Origin: Castor canadensis
Lineage: Eukaryota > Chordata > Mammalia > Rodentia > Castoridae
Reading direction: 5' to 3'
Length of the DNA stretch: 64,000 nucleotides
Assembly (NCBI RefSeq): GCF_047511655.1
Contig: NC_133387.1
Span: 143,338,853 to 143,402,852, forward strand
Positions 1 through 12,439 of this stretch are shown here, one piece after another; the first letter of the stretch is position 1, and each line of letters begins with the position of its first letter. A program made the position numbers and the translations under genes. The notes under the pieces are model-generated. The model saw only the letters and a list, made by a program, of their open reading frames with translations. It ran no database searches and was not told where the DNA came from.

Positions 1-2550
1 ATACTATTTTTCTTTTCATTTTTTTCAATAAATTAAAACATGCAAAAATGATTTAGTATGACCAGCAGGGTCATACTAAAACAGGGCTGAATTTGGCCCA
101 TAACCCATGTATTTACTAAACTCTGTTTTAATCTGTAGCATGGAAAATAAGACATCTAACCTCTTTACTTGCATTTCCTCCTTTTTGGATGAGAAGACCA
201 TTGGAACCACAAAAACACATAGGAACAATTATTGCAATATGTAAAAGCTAATAATTTAAAATTTTACTTTTGAAGATTTAGGAGAGAGTATCCAGGAAGA
301 GAAAAAAAAGAGACATTTGTTCTTTCCTTATAAATGTATTTTGAGAAAGATTGCTGTGACATTTTTTATACTTTTATAGTTCTTTAAGTTCAATTTTTCC
401 CAGGAGAACAGTCTTAGATTCCTAATAGATTATGCATTTTGTTTTTTAAAAAATGGGTAGTCATTTCTCATTTGCATTAAAAATAATACAAATTACTGTT
501 TCTAATTACAAACATTGTATTTGTTTATTTTAGATTATGTGGAAAATGCAGAAGCATAGATTACTTCTAGTTCAGGAATAATTACCATTTAACATCAAGA
601 AATATTTTTATTTTATTTCATGAGTCTATAACCATATAGTTTTTTTTCTGTTGGTGAATCAAATGTTGAATAAAAAGCTTGGCTTTTTGGCTAGAAAACT
701 TATAGCTTAACCTTGAATGTAGATTCAGGGTGAAGCAAAGGTCTCTAGTTCTAAATATTTGTTGGTAAATGTTGCTCCATCAGCTACTTGGAAATCAGTT
801 CCAACAGATTGGGTAAAGTCTGCTAACCAAACAATGCACAGTTAGGACCCCAGTCAGAAAACAGAGCCTGTTTTTAATTCTTCTTGTGCCTATGCCAAGT
901 CAGTTCGTCCCCAACCTCATCCTATCCTCCTTCTTCTTAGGCCTGTAAAGCAGTATCTGTGAGTTTATTCATGCATTTTGTGACAGGCTCACTGTGTGAG
1001 CACTGAGGGCCCACATGGTTGTTCACTCTTTGGGAAGGTGGATCTCTGTGATGCTCCCTTCTTTTAGTCCTCTTGCTTGCTGGTGAGTGGCTCAAGGCAG
1101 CACCCCTGTAGCTTCCTTTTAATAGGAATATGAACAGTTAGAGTGGAGTTGTCCACTACAGGGCTTTCTTGAGGCAAATTCAGCTCCTTAAAGAAAAATA
1201 ACAATTCTTCCCCTTCAAACCCCTTTCCCCTGCCCCCTGGCCCCCACCCCCAAATCAGACAGGCCAGATGTTTGTGAAAAATGCAGTTTCCGCAATCAAA
1301 AGTACAACATTTACCATAGCTTTTATCAAAGATTTCAATTCCCCTCATCTTAAGGAAAATGACCCTTTTATTTTGTTGTGGACATAAAATTATGGCCCTC
1401 GGAAAATTGGAAGCATTTCTGCTGAGGGAAATCAATTTTCTCACTGTCATATATGATCAACATGTCACAGCCATCATCCAGATAACAATAGCAAAGCACA
1501 AGTAAAATGGTTGGTAATACCGGCTTCAAAGGTGGAAAAAGATAGAAGCAAGATAACCGCCCCCTCCATGCACACCCGTTAAGGCATGTTTGCAAAAAAG
1601 GAAGAAGAAGAAAAATCTTTAAGAGTTATTTTTGTCCTTTAATTTTCTTCCTTCCCGCCCTACTTTCTTCCCTTTGCTAGTGCTTTCTAGAGTATAAGCA
1701 TTTTATTTTGTGTACTAATCGGCCGAAGCATTAATGAAACTGTAGAGATATGTGTTCTTCCAGGAAAAGAGTAAGCACTTCATGTGTAAACCACTCTGGC
1801 TCCTTTTCAATCTTCCTGTTAATGGGTGGCTAATTGTCAAAAGATGTGACCAGAGTGAGATGACCCAAGAGTGTGTTTAGGTGGGAGGCAACAGGGAAAG
1901 TACAGAGGCAGCTTCTTAATTTGGATCCTGCAAACAAAAGGAAACATCAAATCTGACCTCGCTGCTGGAGTGTTAATGGCTTTCTCCCCATCTCCCCGCT
2001 GCCACTTAGCATCTTTTGTGCCCCACCCTGGGAAGCTTCCCGGCAGAAGTGTGCATTAGCAGAACTCTACAGTTACAAAACGCAGCTTACTTCAGACAAG
2101 GGGGAAAAAAACCTTCTGAGTGATTAAATGTTCTTTGGACAAACACATCTATAGCCATAAAAGTGCCATTTTTATTTCAGGCTGGCTTGTCAGTGATGTC
2201 CTGGCTGTGGACACACACTAGCACAAAGGGATGTTGTACTTAGGATGTCAAAGAAGACCTAAGCATGATCTTCCTCTTTATAGGAAAGTTGGCTCTCACA
2301 TATGAATGTGGGAAAATAAAATTGCTTTAACTCAGGCCAAGGTCATACTTGAGGAAGCAACAGACTGGATTGTGGCAAAACTTCAAATATTTTAAATAAT
2401 TCAACCATTTGCAAACAAAATAAAATAAACTTGCTTGTTTTGGAATGAAATGAGAGTAGGATACAGGAAGGAAAGGAGAAACTAACTAAAGAAATCTATG
2501 CTGAAGGAATTGCACAGGTATGATAAATGTGTCATGAACAGAGGTGTCCA
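1..2550. other. Single-copy AT-rich non-coding stretch
   Basis: No transposon that I can recognise and no convincing exon. The longest open frames (128 aa at 1064-1450 on the minus strand, 75 aa at 1368-1595 minus) have no recognisable domain and low-complexity composition. A perfect 12 bp hairpin lies at 52-80. The part from about 960 to 2115 is less AT-rich and contains an 8 bp CpG palindrome (tcggccga, 1719-1726), so it could hold a conserved non-coding element. Confidence 0.6.
52..80. repeat. Perfect 12 bp inverted repeat (hairpin)
   Basis: The arm tttagtatgacc (52-63) is followed by a 5 nt spacer (agcag) and its exact reverse complement (69-80). It is seen directly in the sequence. No transposon ends or host gene are visible around it, so its function is unknown and it may be chance. 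Confidence 0.7.
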
Positions 2551-2554
2551 CAGA

Positions 2555-2938
2555 ACTATTATTTAGAATTGGATATAACCTATGTGTCTAGCAGTCAAGG
2601 ATTAAAAAAATAGACTATCATATGTACATTGGTAGCATATTATTCAGCTCTCAGAAATAATGGTTTTGGAAGAAAAGTAATAGTGAAAAACATATATAAA
2701 AAGACTACATACTGTGGGCCTAAGTAAAATAATTAACAACAACAATAATAAGTTATAGGCATGGGAAAATGCATGCTCAGAAAAATCTACCCAGAGAAAT
2801 ACATCAGAATGCTATAGTTGTGTTAGGACAGTGGGGTTATGCTTAAAATACACTTTACTGTGTATTCCAATTGGTTCTGATTTGGATAATGTATTGATTT
2901 TAAAAATGAACAAACAAATAAGCAAATTAAAAAAGCCA
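2555..2938 (+). mobile_element. Old L1 (L1M-type) 3' end fragment
   Basis: The order of phrases is that of the ORF2 end and 3' UTR of old mammalian L1s: a degenerate counterpart of the 'attattcagc...aaaaataatg' block at 2638-2662, then the 'agaaaaatctacccagag' and 'cagtggggttatg' blocks near 2780-2840, and an A-rich end with aacaaacaaataagc at 2910-2924. It is heavily diverged and non-coding. The subfamily was not determined. Confidence 0.65.
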
Positions 2939-4135
2939 AGGCAGAAATAAGTCTTGAGAATCCCTTTTATGGTGAGTGAGGACATCAATCACAACGAAGG
3001 GGTTTTCCCTGCCAGATTTTTATTAGAATTTCCTAATACCACATTTCTTCAACATTTAGGTAGTAAATTTGGAATTAAAGGACCAGAACGGGCTCATTTA
3101 GACCAAAAGAGGCCATTTCATTCTTCTGCTCTAGTGCCTTCCTGCCATTTGCCTTCAAAACATCATATGGCTTTATGCCATAATTGCCACAGAAAAAGTG
3201 GCACAGAATTGGGAGAATCTCAACAATGCCTGATGTACAGTGATGTCCAAGAAGATAATACCTGGCCTCAAAGAGGGGGTAAAAGCTGCTTTTTCTTCCA
3301 TTTATTTAGTAATCCCCCTCCCCACCAAATCTGCTTTTCCCTGACCGTCAGATATGTGGATAGTCATCTGTGAGTTTATTTCTAGTTACATCTTTTTTAA
3401 ATACCAAGAGTGGTCCAAGAAATCCATTCCCTAGTCCATTTCTCATACACACTTCACAAAATGTGGAGTTACATCAGGTCAGGATATAAGTCCCACATCA
3501 GAAAAATGTCACATCTGAGTGGGGGAGACTGGGCTGCTGTTGCCCCACTTAGCATAGTGGCTGGTGAGGCTCTCAGTTTCTTAAACAGCACAGGGACCAT
3601 ATCTTAGAAATTGTCAAACTCAGTGGCTTATTGGAGTGGCATGGTTGGGAAAGAGGTGTTCAAAGAATACTTCTTATCAGTTAGTAAAAGCACATGAATA
3701 AAAATAAATCAATGACCACTTGTTTTCTAGGAATCTTCTTCATATTCAGCAAAGCCCCCCATTATGTTGCATTTCTGATAGACTAGCATAGAAAGGACAT
3801 GGTTTAAACTAGAGTAAAATGTCTTGAAGAAAAGCATTACTCTGGGTTGCTAAATTTTTTACTATGGACCAAAATGCAAAGCATAAATAAATTCAAATAT
3901 AAAATTTTAAAAATCAAAAATAAGAGATAAGTCATGATAGATGTTTGCAAAATAAATGAAGAGAAATACATGAGTATGGGGAAAATCTTGGAACAACTGA
4001 AATATTTATATGGAGGAGTTTAGTGAAAATGAAGATTTTGAAGGAAGAGAAAGGTATTCCTTAATAAATTCCATAAATAAAAATGTTCTGTGACTTGTTT
4101 GAGGAAAGGGGATGGTGACTGGTTTGGACAATATG
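2939..4135. other. Single-copy non-coding stretch
   Basis: No repeat family or gene recognised. A 139 aa open frame at 2954-3373 (plus) and a 65 aa frame at 3410-3607 lack any domain, signal or splice context that I could support, and are treated as chance. Confidence 0.5.
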
Positions 4136-4139
4136 AGTT

Positions 4140-4240
4140 TGCTTCTTATTCATTGACATTCTGTATGGCTTTGACTAAATTTTCCTGTTAGAGCTTTAAC
4201 CTTTCTAGTCATAAAATAGAAGAGTTGAATTAGATCAGAC
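4140..4240 (+). mobile_element. MIR-like SINE fragment
   Basis: The order 'ggctttgactaaattttcc', 'ctttaacctttctagtc', 'ataaaatagaagagttgaa', 'ttagatcag' follows the middle and 3' part of MIR-type elements (ctgtgaccttgg, cttaacctctctg, tgtaaaatgag, ttggactagat). It is short and diverged. Confidence 0.5.
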
Positions 4241-5850
4241 ACTAACATAGCACACATACCACCACTGATCTATGCTGCCTCTGTAACAGACATTGCTAAT
4301 CCATTCTTGCTCTTGCTTGCCATGCCTGGCTGAGGCCTCAGAATCTTTCATCTGACAGAGCTCCTGGAAGCCATCATTAATAAAATTTAGATGTAATGGA
4401 TAAAACTTACACAAAATGAGTTCCTGGGTTTCTGACTTTCCTTGACCCCTAGCATCCTTCCTAGCCCTCAACAGAACAGAATGAAGATTAAGTTTTCTGT
4501 TAAATATGTGGACACCTAACTACTCCATTGACTTCATGTGGGCTCCAGATCAACTTTGCACTAAATTCGTGTCGAAGTAGTTCTACATTTTGATGTTTAC
4601 TGTTCTAAAACTACCAGTTTATCCGAATATTGCTCTCGTTTTTCGTAGCCATGTTTTAAAAATGGCAAATAGTAAAAGTTTCTTTGTCATGAGTGAACTG
4701 GCAATCTCCACCCTGATCATTCTATACACTATGGTAAGAAAGTATGCATTGCCAATTCTTCATTAATTCTTAATTCAAAATTTTAATACTTAACATGCAA
4801 TTATGTACATAATTTTATTTTCTTCCCAAATCCACAATAAAATAGAGCTATAGATCCAGCTGGCCAGTGTTCAAGAATTCAATCAAACTGCTGTATTATA
4901 TGCTCATGCTATGAAAACACATGCCATTTTCCTTCTCCAAAACCTGAGGTAGTTCCATGGTCTGATTGGCTCCAGTCTCATTGCTTTGTCTTTTATGTCC
5001 TTCATTAGTCAAACTTGTCACTGAGCCATCATGTCTTGTTACTCATCTTCACATCATTACCTCATTAGAGAGATTTCCTTGCTGTCTCTGTCCCAGGCCC
5101 AAAATGAGGGTGAGGCAAATGAGACAAGGGTGCCTAGTCTAAAGAGATCTCCTCTCTGTCAGGCTAAGTCTCTCCTTAAATTTTGTGCCCTTAGCGTCTC
5201 ATTTGCCTTGTTATAGCTCTGGCCTTGCCTTGTAACACCAACTCAATGCAGCAACTTATGTTAATACTTTACTTTCAACTCTTCAAAGCCTAATAATATG
5301 TATAATCTAATATATATATTAGAGTAGATTCTCCACCCTCAGAGAGTCTGCTGTTATTATTTTCTCCGTTCTACAAAATGAGAAAGTAAGGGGTTCCAAA
5401 AACTTAAAGTTAGGGAGCAGAAGCACCAGGGTCAGAGCTTGGAATTGGGTCTTCTGAATCTGAGCAGAATGTCCTTTCAAGCAACCCCCTTTTAGGTGCT
5501 CTGTAATAAACCTTGCCTTTCTCATTCTTCAAAAATCCATATTCAAACTTAACTTTTCAATTCTCATCATTTTATTTATCCCAAGATTTTCTTCATACCC
5601 ATTTATTAGTCCTCATTTGTTTTGTAAATGTTTTTCTCTAACTCTTTCTTTTTGGGGGAGTGTCTTCTTTTCTTAATAGATTGATATTCCTTGAGGTGAA
5701 GTATACGAACAATAAAAGTTGATATTTTTGTAGAATCTAAACTTAGGCTTTGTGAAGGATAGGGAGGTTTGTGTTACTAGCCATGCTTTATGATGAGAAA
5801 AATGAAGGGTAAGGAATAGTGATAGATGTGCTTATTTATACTTGAGTGTT
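4241..5850. other. Single-copy non-coding stretch
   Basis: Nothing recognised on either strand. Open frames of 60-80 aa occur at chance frequency. Confidence 0.5.
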
Positions 5851-6010
5851 TGAAAGACCATGCTAGGTAGTTAACATGCAACTTCTCCATGAATTTCATA
5901 ACAACCCAATGATGTAGTTATCATGATTCACATATTAAAAATGAGAAAGTTGAAAGTTTGGAAAACACAGCAAACTGCATAAGGGAATAGCACTAGTAAA
6001 CTTAGGGGTA
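5850..6010 (-). mobile_element. MIR SINE, reverse orientation
   Basis: Read on the plus strand it shows the reverse-complement MIR order: 'gctaggtagttaacatgc', 'aatttcataacaacccaatg', 'gtagttatcatgattc', 'attaaaaatgagaaagttga', 'gcaaactgc'. These correspond to the MIR blocks for tail, core and tRNA-related head. It is old and diverged. Confidence 0.7.
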
Positions 6011-6795
6011 GGATTCTGGTCTGATTTGAAAACTTACGTCTTTGAGTGATTAGCCCAATGGTACATAACCAATGAGGGGTCACATTGGAACCTGGCCCCA
6101 GGTGTCCTGACTCTAATCTACTTCCTTTTCTCATTGTTTGAATATACTTCTTATTTTCACAGACTAGTGTAGTCATTTAATGTGTTTTTATTTTAAATTA
6201 ATTGATATTATATGAAAAATAATTTTAATCCATGCTTGCTTTACTGATTTAAATGTCTTCTTACTTGAAAGTAAAGCCTAAGTAGAAATATTTACCAACT
6301 TCTGTACCCGTGAGTTGGTGATTGAATGGATATGGCATGTTTGGAGCATGCAATTATAGAGATGTCTTAATAGGGTATGGCCTTCCTGTGTGCACCTTGC
6401 AGGTTAGAAAGTATAACAAGGTTTGTGATAAGTACTGGAGGATCCCCTGGGGAATAAGACAAGTGAACTGGGGAACAGGATAGCATGGGGATGGCAAAAA
6501 AGTAGCAGGGTTAATCTACCCCAGCCTTCTTTCCCACGGGGATCTGCAGCGGTTCACAGCATTTCAGCTAGATCCCCAGGAAGTCACTATCCATTGACCA
6601 GGACTAGCTCTGGAGAAGAAAACTATTTGACATCCTCAGCATACTGAGAAGTGCATAGGTTATGGTCCCCAAATGGCCCCCAGCAAGTTTCTTAATTTTA
6701 CAGATGGTCAGTTCAAGTGCATTAACATCATCTGGAAGAAAATGTAGATGACTCCAAGATCCTTTCACTCTATTTTTTGTTGTTTTCTTTTTTTT
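6011..6795. other. Single-copy non-coding stretch
   Basis: No recognised gene or repeat. It ends in a T-rich run (6789-6799) directly before an unclassified repeat. Confidence 0.5.
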
Positions 6796-6799
6796 TTTT

Positions 6800-6887
6800 G
6801 AGATCTAAACTTAATGAGAATGATTGTGAGCTTCCATGGAATTATTTTTAAATACTTATTTCTTTTAAATTTGTGATGCTATCAGTT
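6800..6887 (+). repeat. Unclassified dispersed repeat, copy A
   Basis: This segment aligns end to end with 8112-8199 in the same orientation. Shared cores include 'tctaaactta', 'catggaattatt' and 'ctttaaatttgtgatg'/'cttttaaatttgtgatg'. Identity is about four fifths by eye, with small gaps. I do not recognise the family. It immediately precedes a MIR. Confidence 0.65.
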
Positions 6888-7095
6888 TGTGGGATTTGAA
6901 GTCAGCCAGAGAGACCGAGGTTTGAATTGCAATTCTGTTATTTATTTGGTGACAAAGAATAAATTGCTTAACTCTTGAGCTTTAGTCTCCTCATCTGCAA
7001 ACTGGAATAACATTATCTCAATCATAGAATTATGGACAGATTTCAAAAAAGCATGTAACAAAGCCCAAGCAACAGTTTATTTGGTAAATGTTCAT
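6888..7095 (+). mobile_element. MIR SINE, nearly full length
   Basis: The canonical MIR order is visible: 'gaagtcagccagagagacc' (head), 'aggtttgaattgcaattctg' (B-box region), 'aaattgcttaactcttgagc', 'agtctcctcatctgcaaact' (core), and 'catgtaacaaagccc...tttggtaaatg' (tail). Confidence 0.8.
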
Positions 7096-7880
7096 TGCAA
7101 TCAGTTCTGCCAGGCAGGTCTCGAAGGGGCACCTATGCCCATCCCAATGAAAGGAGACATCTGGCAGTGACACTGCACTTTGAACTTGCTCTGCTTAGCA
7201 CAGCCATTGTGCCAGTTGCTGTTTATCTAATTCTGGTGAAGTTACTCAGTTCTTGTCCTTGGCTATTTCCTGGCCCTTGTGCAATATCTCCTGATTTGAG
7301 GCTGAACTTCTGCAGATCCTGTAACCTGGTCAGAGCAGAAGTGGTTATGCATTAACTCCCTTTGCACCAGATGTTATGAACTATCAAGTTGAAAATGATA
7401 GAAAAGACCAGGGATGGGGCAGAGCTGGGGAATATCAGTAATCCTGCACTACTTGATCTTTTTGCATGATTCAATAATTATTGATTATCTACCACATATC
7501 AGGCTTTTAAGGCATGAACATAATATAAAACCTGCCTAATTTGGAGGCCCAGAGCCATGACACCACAGTGAGAACAAGTTTTCACTTAGGTAAACAGTTG
7601 TACAAAAACTAAGTTGGATATAATAAGAGATTCCTTCAAGCAATGTAAGTGTGCACATGCCAACTCTAAGGAAAAGAAAAATGTGTTTGCTCCAAAGATT
7701 CCTTTGAAGTTGTGAGAAAGAAGATACATTTTTCTTTAAAGAAGACTAGAACAAAAAGTTATGGGACATATGTAGACCTTTTTATGTGTACACACTCAGT
7801 ATATATGAAAATTGAAATGAAAAATTTTGTCAAATGCACACACACGTCTATATACACACACATATGCACTCATATACATA
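7096..7880. other. Single-copy stretch, partly GC-richer
   Basis: No transposon recognised. The part from 7100 to 7370 is richer in GC than its surroundings and carries an 86 aa open frame on the plus strand (7095-7355) with no domain I recognise. It could be a conserved non-coding element or chance. An impure CA-rich tract with tata interruptions lies at about 7838-7880. Confidence 0.45.
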
Positions 7881-7884
7881 TCAC

Positions 7885-8095
7885 AGCTGTAGAGTTCAAT
7901 GGTCTTTCACAAACTGGGTGTACCTGTGAATATATTTAGAAACAGAGCATTCAGATACATCTCAATCCCCCTTCATTCCTCTTGTGGTCACTGCCTCACA
8001 GAGTAACCAATATCTTGGATGTTAAAAGCATTAAATACATTTTTGTCTCAATACTTTACATAATAGAATTATAAAGTATATAAATGTACAAGACA
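7885..8095 (-). mobile_element. Old L1 fragment, reverse orientation (probable)
   Basis: The plus strand reads like the reverse complement of an L1M 3' UTR: 'gagttcaatggtctttcac', 'gggtgtacctgtgaata', then a 'cagagcattcagatacatc' block, 'ggtcactgcctcacagag' and 'ataatagaattataaag'. It is strongly diverged, so the class is likely but the subfamily is unknown. Confidence 0.5.
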
Positions 8096-8111
8096 CCAAT
8101 ATCTATTTTTT

Positions 8112-8199
8112 GAGTTCTAAACTTAAGGAGAATTATTATGAGTTTTCATGGAATTATTAAATACCCTTTTTCTTTAAATTTGTGATGGCATCACAATTT
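8112..8199 (+). repeat. Unclassified dispersed repeat, copy B
   Basis: Partner of 6800-6887 (same orientation, about 1.3 kb away). Here no MIR follows, so the shared block is not simply part of a MIR or a large duplication. Confidence 0.65.
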
Positions 8200-9404
8200 A
8201 AAAACATTTTCCTGTCAAATTCCAGTTCATTATTTAATGCTTTTTTCATTAACAAAACTAGAAAAACTTGTTTCATTGTGAAGTGTAGGATTGGACAAAT
8301 TATCAAGCTTGAGTAAAAAAAATCACTGACTTTCTCCCTACATGTCTTGAGTTTGGACATTATGACTCAGAATGTGAACTCGTTCATTAGAAAATGCTTT
8401 ATTTGATTGAAGGCCAGGTACTTGCTTCCCAGCAACACAGTTTAAGTAAATGCTCAACTCAGACAGTCAACATTACTGTCTCAAAAATCTTTCATTCTGA
8501 CATATTATCACACATTTGTCATTAGGGAACCACATACTCACATATGTCCATAAATATTTGGTCTTGCTTGACTCAGGTTGACCTGCTTGAGAAACAGCAG
8601 GAAAAAAATATCTTATCTCTGTCCTTGGAAAACATACAATTAAATGAAGGGAAAGTTTGAATGTGGCCTCTGAGAGACTTTGTTTCCCTGAAAACAAGAT
8701 CATTTTGCTCTAGTCAATCAATAACTCTACATGGTAAATGTGAATCTTAGGCTCAGAAAGAGGTTATCAGCCATAGCATTTCTTAACACTTTCAGAATGT
8801 TATCAGGAATTAAAAGGTAACACTTATCAAATATTTACAAGTTGCGTGGGACACAGCACAGTGTAAACATATGAATCTGATAATATCCAAGCTGCGTTTT
8901 AAAACAGATGTAAAAAAAATCTCAAAAATGTTTGCTTTTCAATGATGCATTCTCCATCATGTAAAAATTTAACTACTGAGATGCTCTAATGACACATGAA
9001 ATGGGTCACATAAGAAGGAATGTGTCTCAGGTGAAAGGTCAGTATCAACAGAGATGAAAGAGAATGCATAGGTAGGTTATGCCCAGTAGGAAGGAAACAC
9101 TTTTTATAAATGAATATAGGAAGAAATAACTATTGTATAATTGAAAATGAGAAAAAACTGTCTTAGCTTCCACTGGTTACATGTGAAAGACAAATACTAA
9201 CCCCCCTAAAAAAAGAAGTCCCATCTTCCTGCAACCAACTCCATTCTCCTTTTTGTTGTCAGCAGTGTCATTTATCCAGGTTGTATGTGGACAGAAACTC
9301 ATTTATCTTTCTACCTCCACAGTCGCGACATTTTTCCTCCACATAGGGCTCAGTCCAGAGCCTCTGTAGCCTTGTCTCTATTCTATTAATTAGAGATAGT
9401 CAAG
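8200..9404. other. Single-copy non-coding stretch
   Basis: No gene or repeat that I can name. Around 8812-8890 there is a faint MIR/L2-like phrase order, too weak to call. Confidence 0.45.
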
Positions 9405-9480
9405 AAGGAGGAAGATGAGGAGAGGAAAGGACCAAGAAGGAGGTGGAAGGGATAGAGGGAGAAGATAGCAAAGATGGAGG
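9405..9480 (+). repeat. Purine-rich low-complexity tract
   Basis: Almost uninterrupted A/G with irregular gga/gaa units (for example 'gaaggaggaagatgaggaga'). It could form a triplex-type structure. No coding sense is visible. Confidence 0.7.
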
Positions 9481-10090
9481 CTTAAAGTGGGAGGCACTAA
9501 TCTTAAAGAAAAGAAAGGCATTAGGTGGAAAAGAAGAGCCATGACACCCCAGTGCTCACCCACCCCTCAGTCTGGTAAACTTAACGTCCCTGGAGGCTGC
9601 CATTCAGTTCTAATTGTGCCCTGTACATTGTGCCCCTCTTTCTTTTTTGGGCCAAGTGTGAGGGACACAGCTTGGCAGAATTAGAGTAGATTTCCCTACA
9701 GACTGAGGTAGAGTGATCTAAAGGCTTCAGGACAATAAAATAACACTTTCCAAAAAAGAAAAGTGAAGAAAAGAAAGTATTTTAAAGTGGATTATAGTAG
9801 TGGGGGCATTAATTTCATTTACTTTCAGAGGTGAGAGTGTTTACATTGCTTAGTCTTAAATCTAAGAAATGTGTAATTCTACAGTGAAGGTAGATGGCAG
9901 CTAGAAATTCCACTTTGCAAGGATAATTGAAAATAAAACCTAGATGGCCTTATAGACATAGAACAAACAATATTTCTTCTTAAGACACAAGTTAGGAAGT
10001 TTTTTTTCATGTATGAGAGGATGAATTGAGAGGTAAAGAGAACCAGACCTTAAATGTTAGAGGAAATCAGTCATTTATAGATCGTGTATG
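9481..10090. other. Single-copy non-coding stretch
   Basis: Nothing recognised. Confidence 0.45.

Positions 10091-10092
<2 letters not shown>

Positions 10093-10137
<45 letters not shown>
10093..10137. repeat. (AT)n microsatellite
   Basis: About 45 bp of uninterrupted alternating A and T, perfectly self-complementary and therefore able to extrude as a cruciform. Likely polymorphic between individuals. Confidence 0.95.
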
Positions 10138-10138
<1 letters not shown>

Positions 10139-12435
10139 CATATATTCTTCATTCTGCTGCATATTGAATACTGAAAGTTATTTTTTATTTATATGCATGA
10201 CAAATTACTCAGTTACCATTCATTGAATTGGAGTTTTAATGGCTATTCACCCTGTATAAATACGGGTAAGAAAATAGAGAGTCTTACAACTAATTGACTT
10301 CCTGTCCAGGCACCCAAACATCTTTCTGCAACTCTGGATTTGTCCCTCCAGGGTACTACTGCCAAAATGATCAACACAACATCCCCAAATAACAATTTAT
10401 TCTGCCCAAAGGACATTGTGCCTGGAGTCTCCTGGCCAGATGAATTGGCACAATTACATCCTTCTCTCTTGCTTTGCCCCCTCAAGATATCCTAGGTGTC
10501 AGGGCTTTACATGTTGTGATGATTCGGAGAAAAAAAAAAAAGAAAAAAAACTTCAAAGAAAGAAGACAGGGCTACAAGCAGCTTCTTAGATTCTTAGGTC
10601 CAAACTGATGGAGCGAAACAGAAATCCTCCATTGGTTTGTTTCCTTCAAAACTTTGCTGCTCCTCAGGCATATACACAGATTAAATGGAAGTCAAAAAAA
10701 CCCAAAAAACAAAAACCAAATCCTTCCCTGACTCTTGACACAAATATATGGGCGTTAACCAACAATGACCCCACGTTAACAAGTTTCAATCCTTCTTTTC
10801 CACCTGCCTTTCCCTGCCTTCCCTTGTGAAGAATTAGTGACTCAAACACCATCATGCAAATGCCAGTTCCATCTGTTGTACAGCATTTCTCTCCCTGAAG
10901 CATTCCAGTACAGCAGAAAACATATTTATTTCTGCTTCAGGAAACACAGCTGTTCAACACGATTCCTCAGTGATTATTTCTATTTGATTTGCCTCTTTTG
11001 CCTTAAAATCCTCTTCTCTGAATACATCCCTTTTCGTAGAACTAGCTCTTTAAAATAAAAAAGCACCTTCTTTTTACTCATTTTTCTTTCTGAGTCAGAC
11101 TCACTGAGTTCTGAGAGAGTCCCATGGCTCAGGGAGGATGTGTTGGAATATGTTCATACCTGCTGGAAAAGCTTTCCTTAATGTAAATTAGCTCAAGGTG
11201 AGGCTCTTAGCAAAGAGATAAAAAGGTGAGAAAGAAAGGTGGTTATCCCTCAAACAGAGGCTCAACATTCTGTGTCCCCTATCCCCGAACAGCACTCGTA
11301 TTGGATGAATGACTCTAGTGTGCACATATAGAGACTTAACGAATTCTTTTGACCTGTAAAGCTTCTTGGGAGGGAATTACTACCAGCATTTAACTGCCAT
11401 TTTATTTCAGGCCATTGTCAACTTTACCTTGAATTAAATTATTCCTACCAGTAATATGTGCTTTGGATTTAATAAAAAGACTAATCATGGCAGAGTCTAG
11501 GCAAGACAATCCTAGAAGACCTGCAGATATGATGGGATCAACATACCAGCTAATTCCACAAGACTGAAAATGCCCTTTCATCTAATTTCAGTGAATATTT
11601 CAAAAATAAAGATGGAAAATTGTGATGTTAAAAAAAGAAAAGATAATGCTGATACTTGGTTGTGGGGAGAAGCGGTGAGGAGAGAAGGATGGGTAAGATC
11701 ATTCCCAATGAAACAGAAGCACTTACAAAAGAGCTCCCCAGTAGTTCTTTAAGACTCAAATCTTGTTCACAAAACTTTGTAACAAAACACAGGATAAATT
11801 AAATTCACACAAAGGCATTGATTTGGACTGAGCTTCTTTCCTAGGCCCCGATAGACTAACCTGAAATGGAATCATATTTACTACAGTTCCATGTTACCAA
11901 ACTGAGGTTACTTTTAAGTTCCGACCTTCAAAGAAATCAGGAGATGATAGCCAAATATAAAAACAGGCCAGTTTCCCTCTACCCCCCCAATAAAAAAACA
12001 GTACCCAATCAAAAAAGGACATAGTCAACTTGAGTCCTCTAGCCAGCATAAAAAGGACGTCCCTTCTGCCTTTATGAGGAAAGTAAGCCAAGGTAGCCTG
12101 ATGTTGACCAACCTGCTTTTTGCACAATTCTGTCTCCTTGCTACTGTTCCAGCTGCCTTACAAAAAATGACTGCTCTGCTATGCCCAGTGGAATTACTAT
12201 CTATCTCATACATGGGATGCTTCCCAGTTATAATTGTTAGTAAAAGCCATAGAGATTTTTTTTAACTCAATTTGCTGAAATTTTGTTCTTTGACACACAA
12301 AAAAGGCCTTATCTGTTCACTGTCCATTTTGGTTTTGGGACATTTACCAAGAGGGACATACATGTTTTTCTACTTTAAATATTAACAAAGATAAATGAGT
12401 TTGAAGACTCACATTCATTTTCCGTTTTCTCATTT
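10138..12435. other. Single-copy non-coding stretch
   Basis: No named repeat or gene recognised in 2.3 kb. An A-rich run (interrupted by g) lies at 10530-10550, and the plus-strand text at 10696-10720 is A/C rich. Open frames of up to 80 aa are at chance level. Confidence 0.5.
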
Positions 12436-12439
12436 CTGC

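Noticed and set aside
1064-1450. 128 aa minus-strand frame as a gene
   Set aside because: Contains a low-complexity G/P/E-rich patch and no domain. The region is more likely regulatory or neutral.
2954-3373. 139 aa plus-strand frame as an exon
   Set aside because: No recognisable domain, no convincing splice sites at its ends and no similarity to any family I know.
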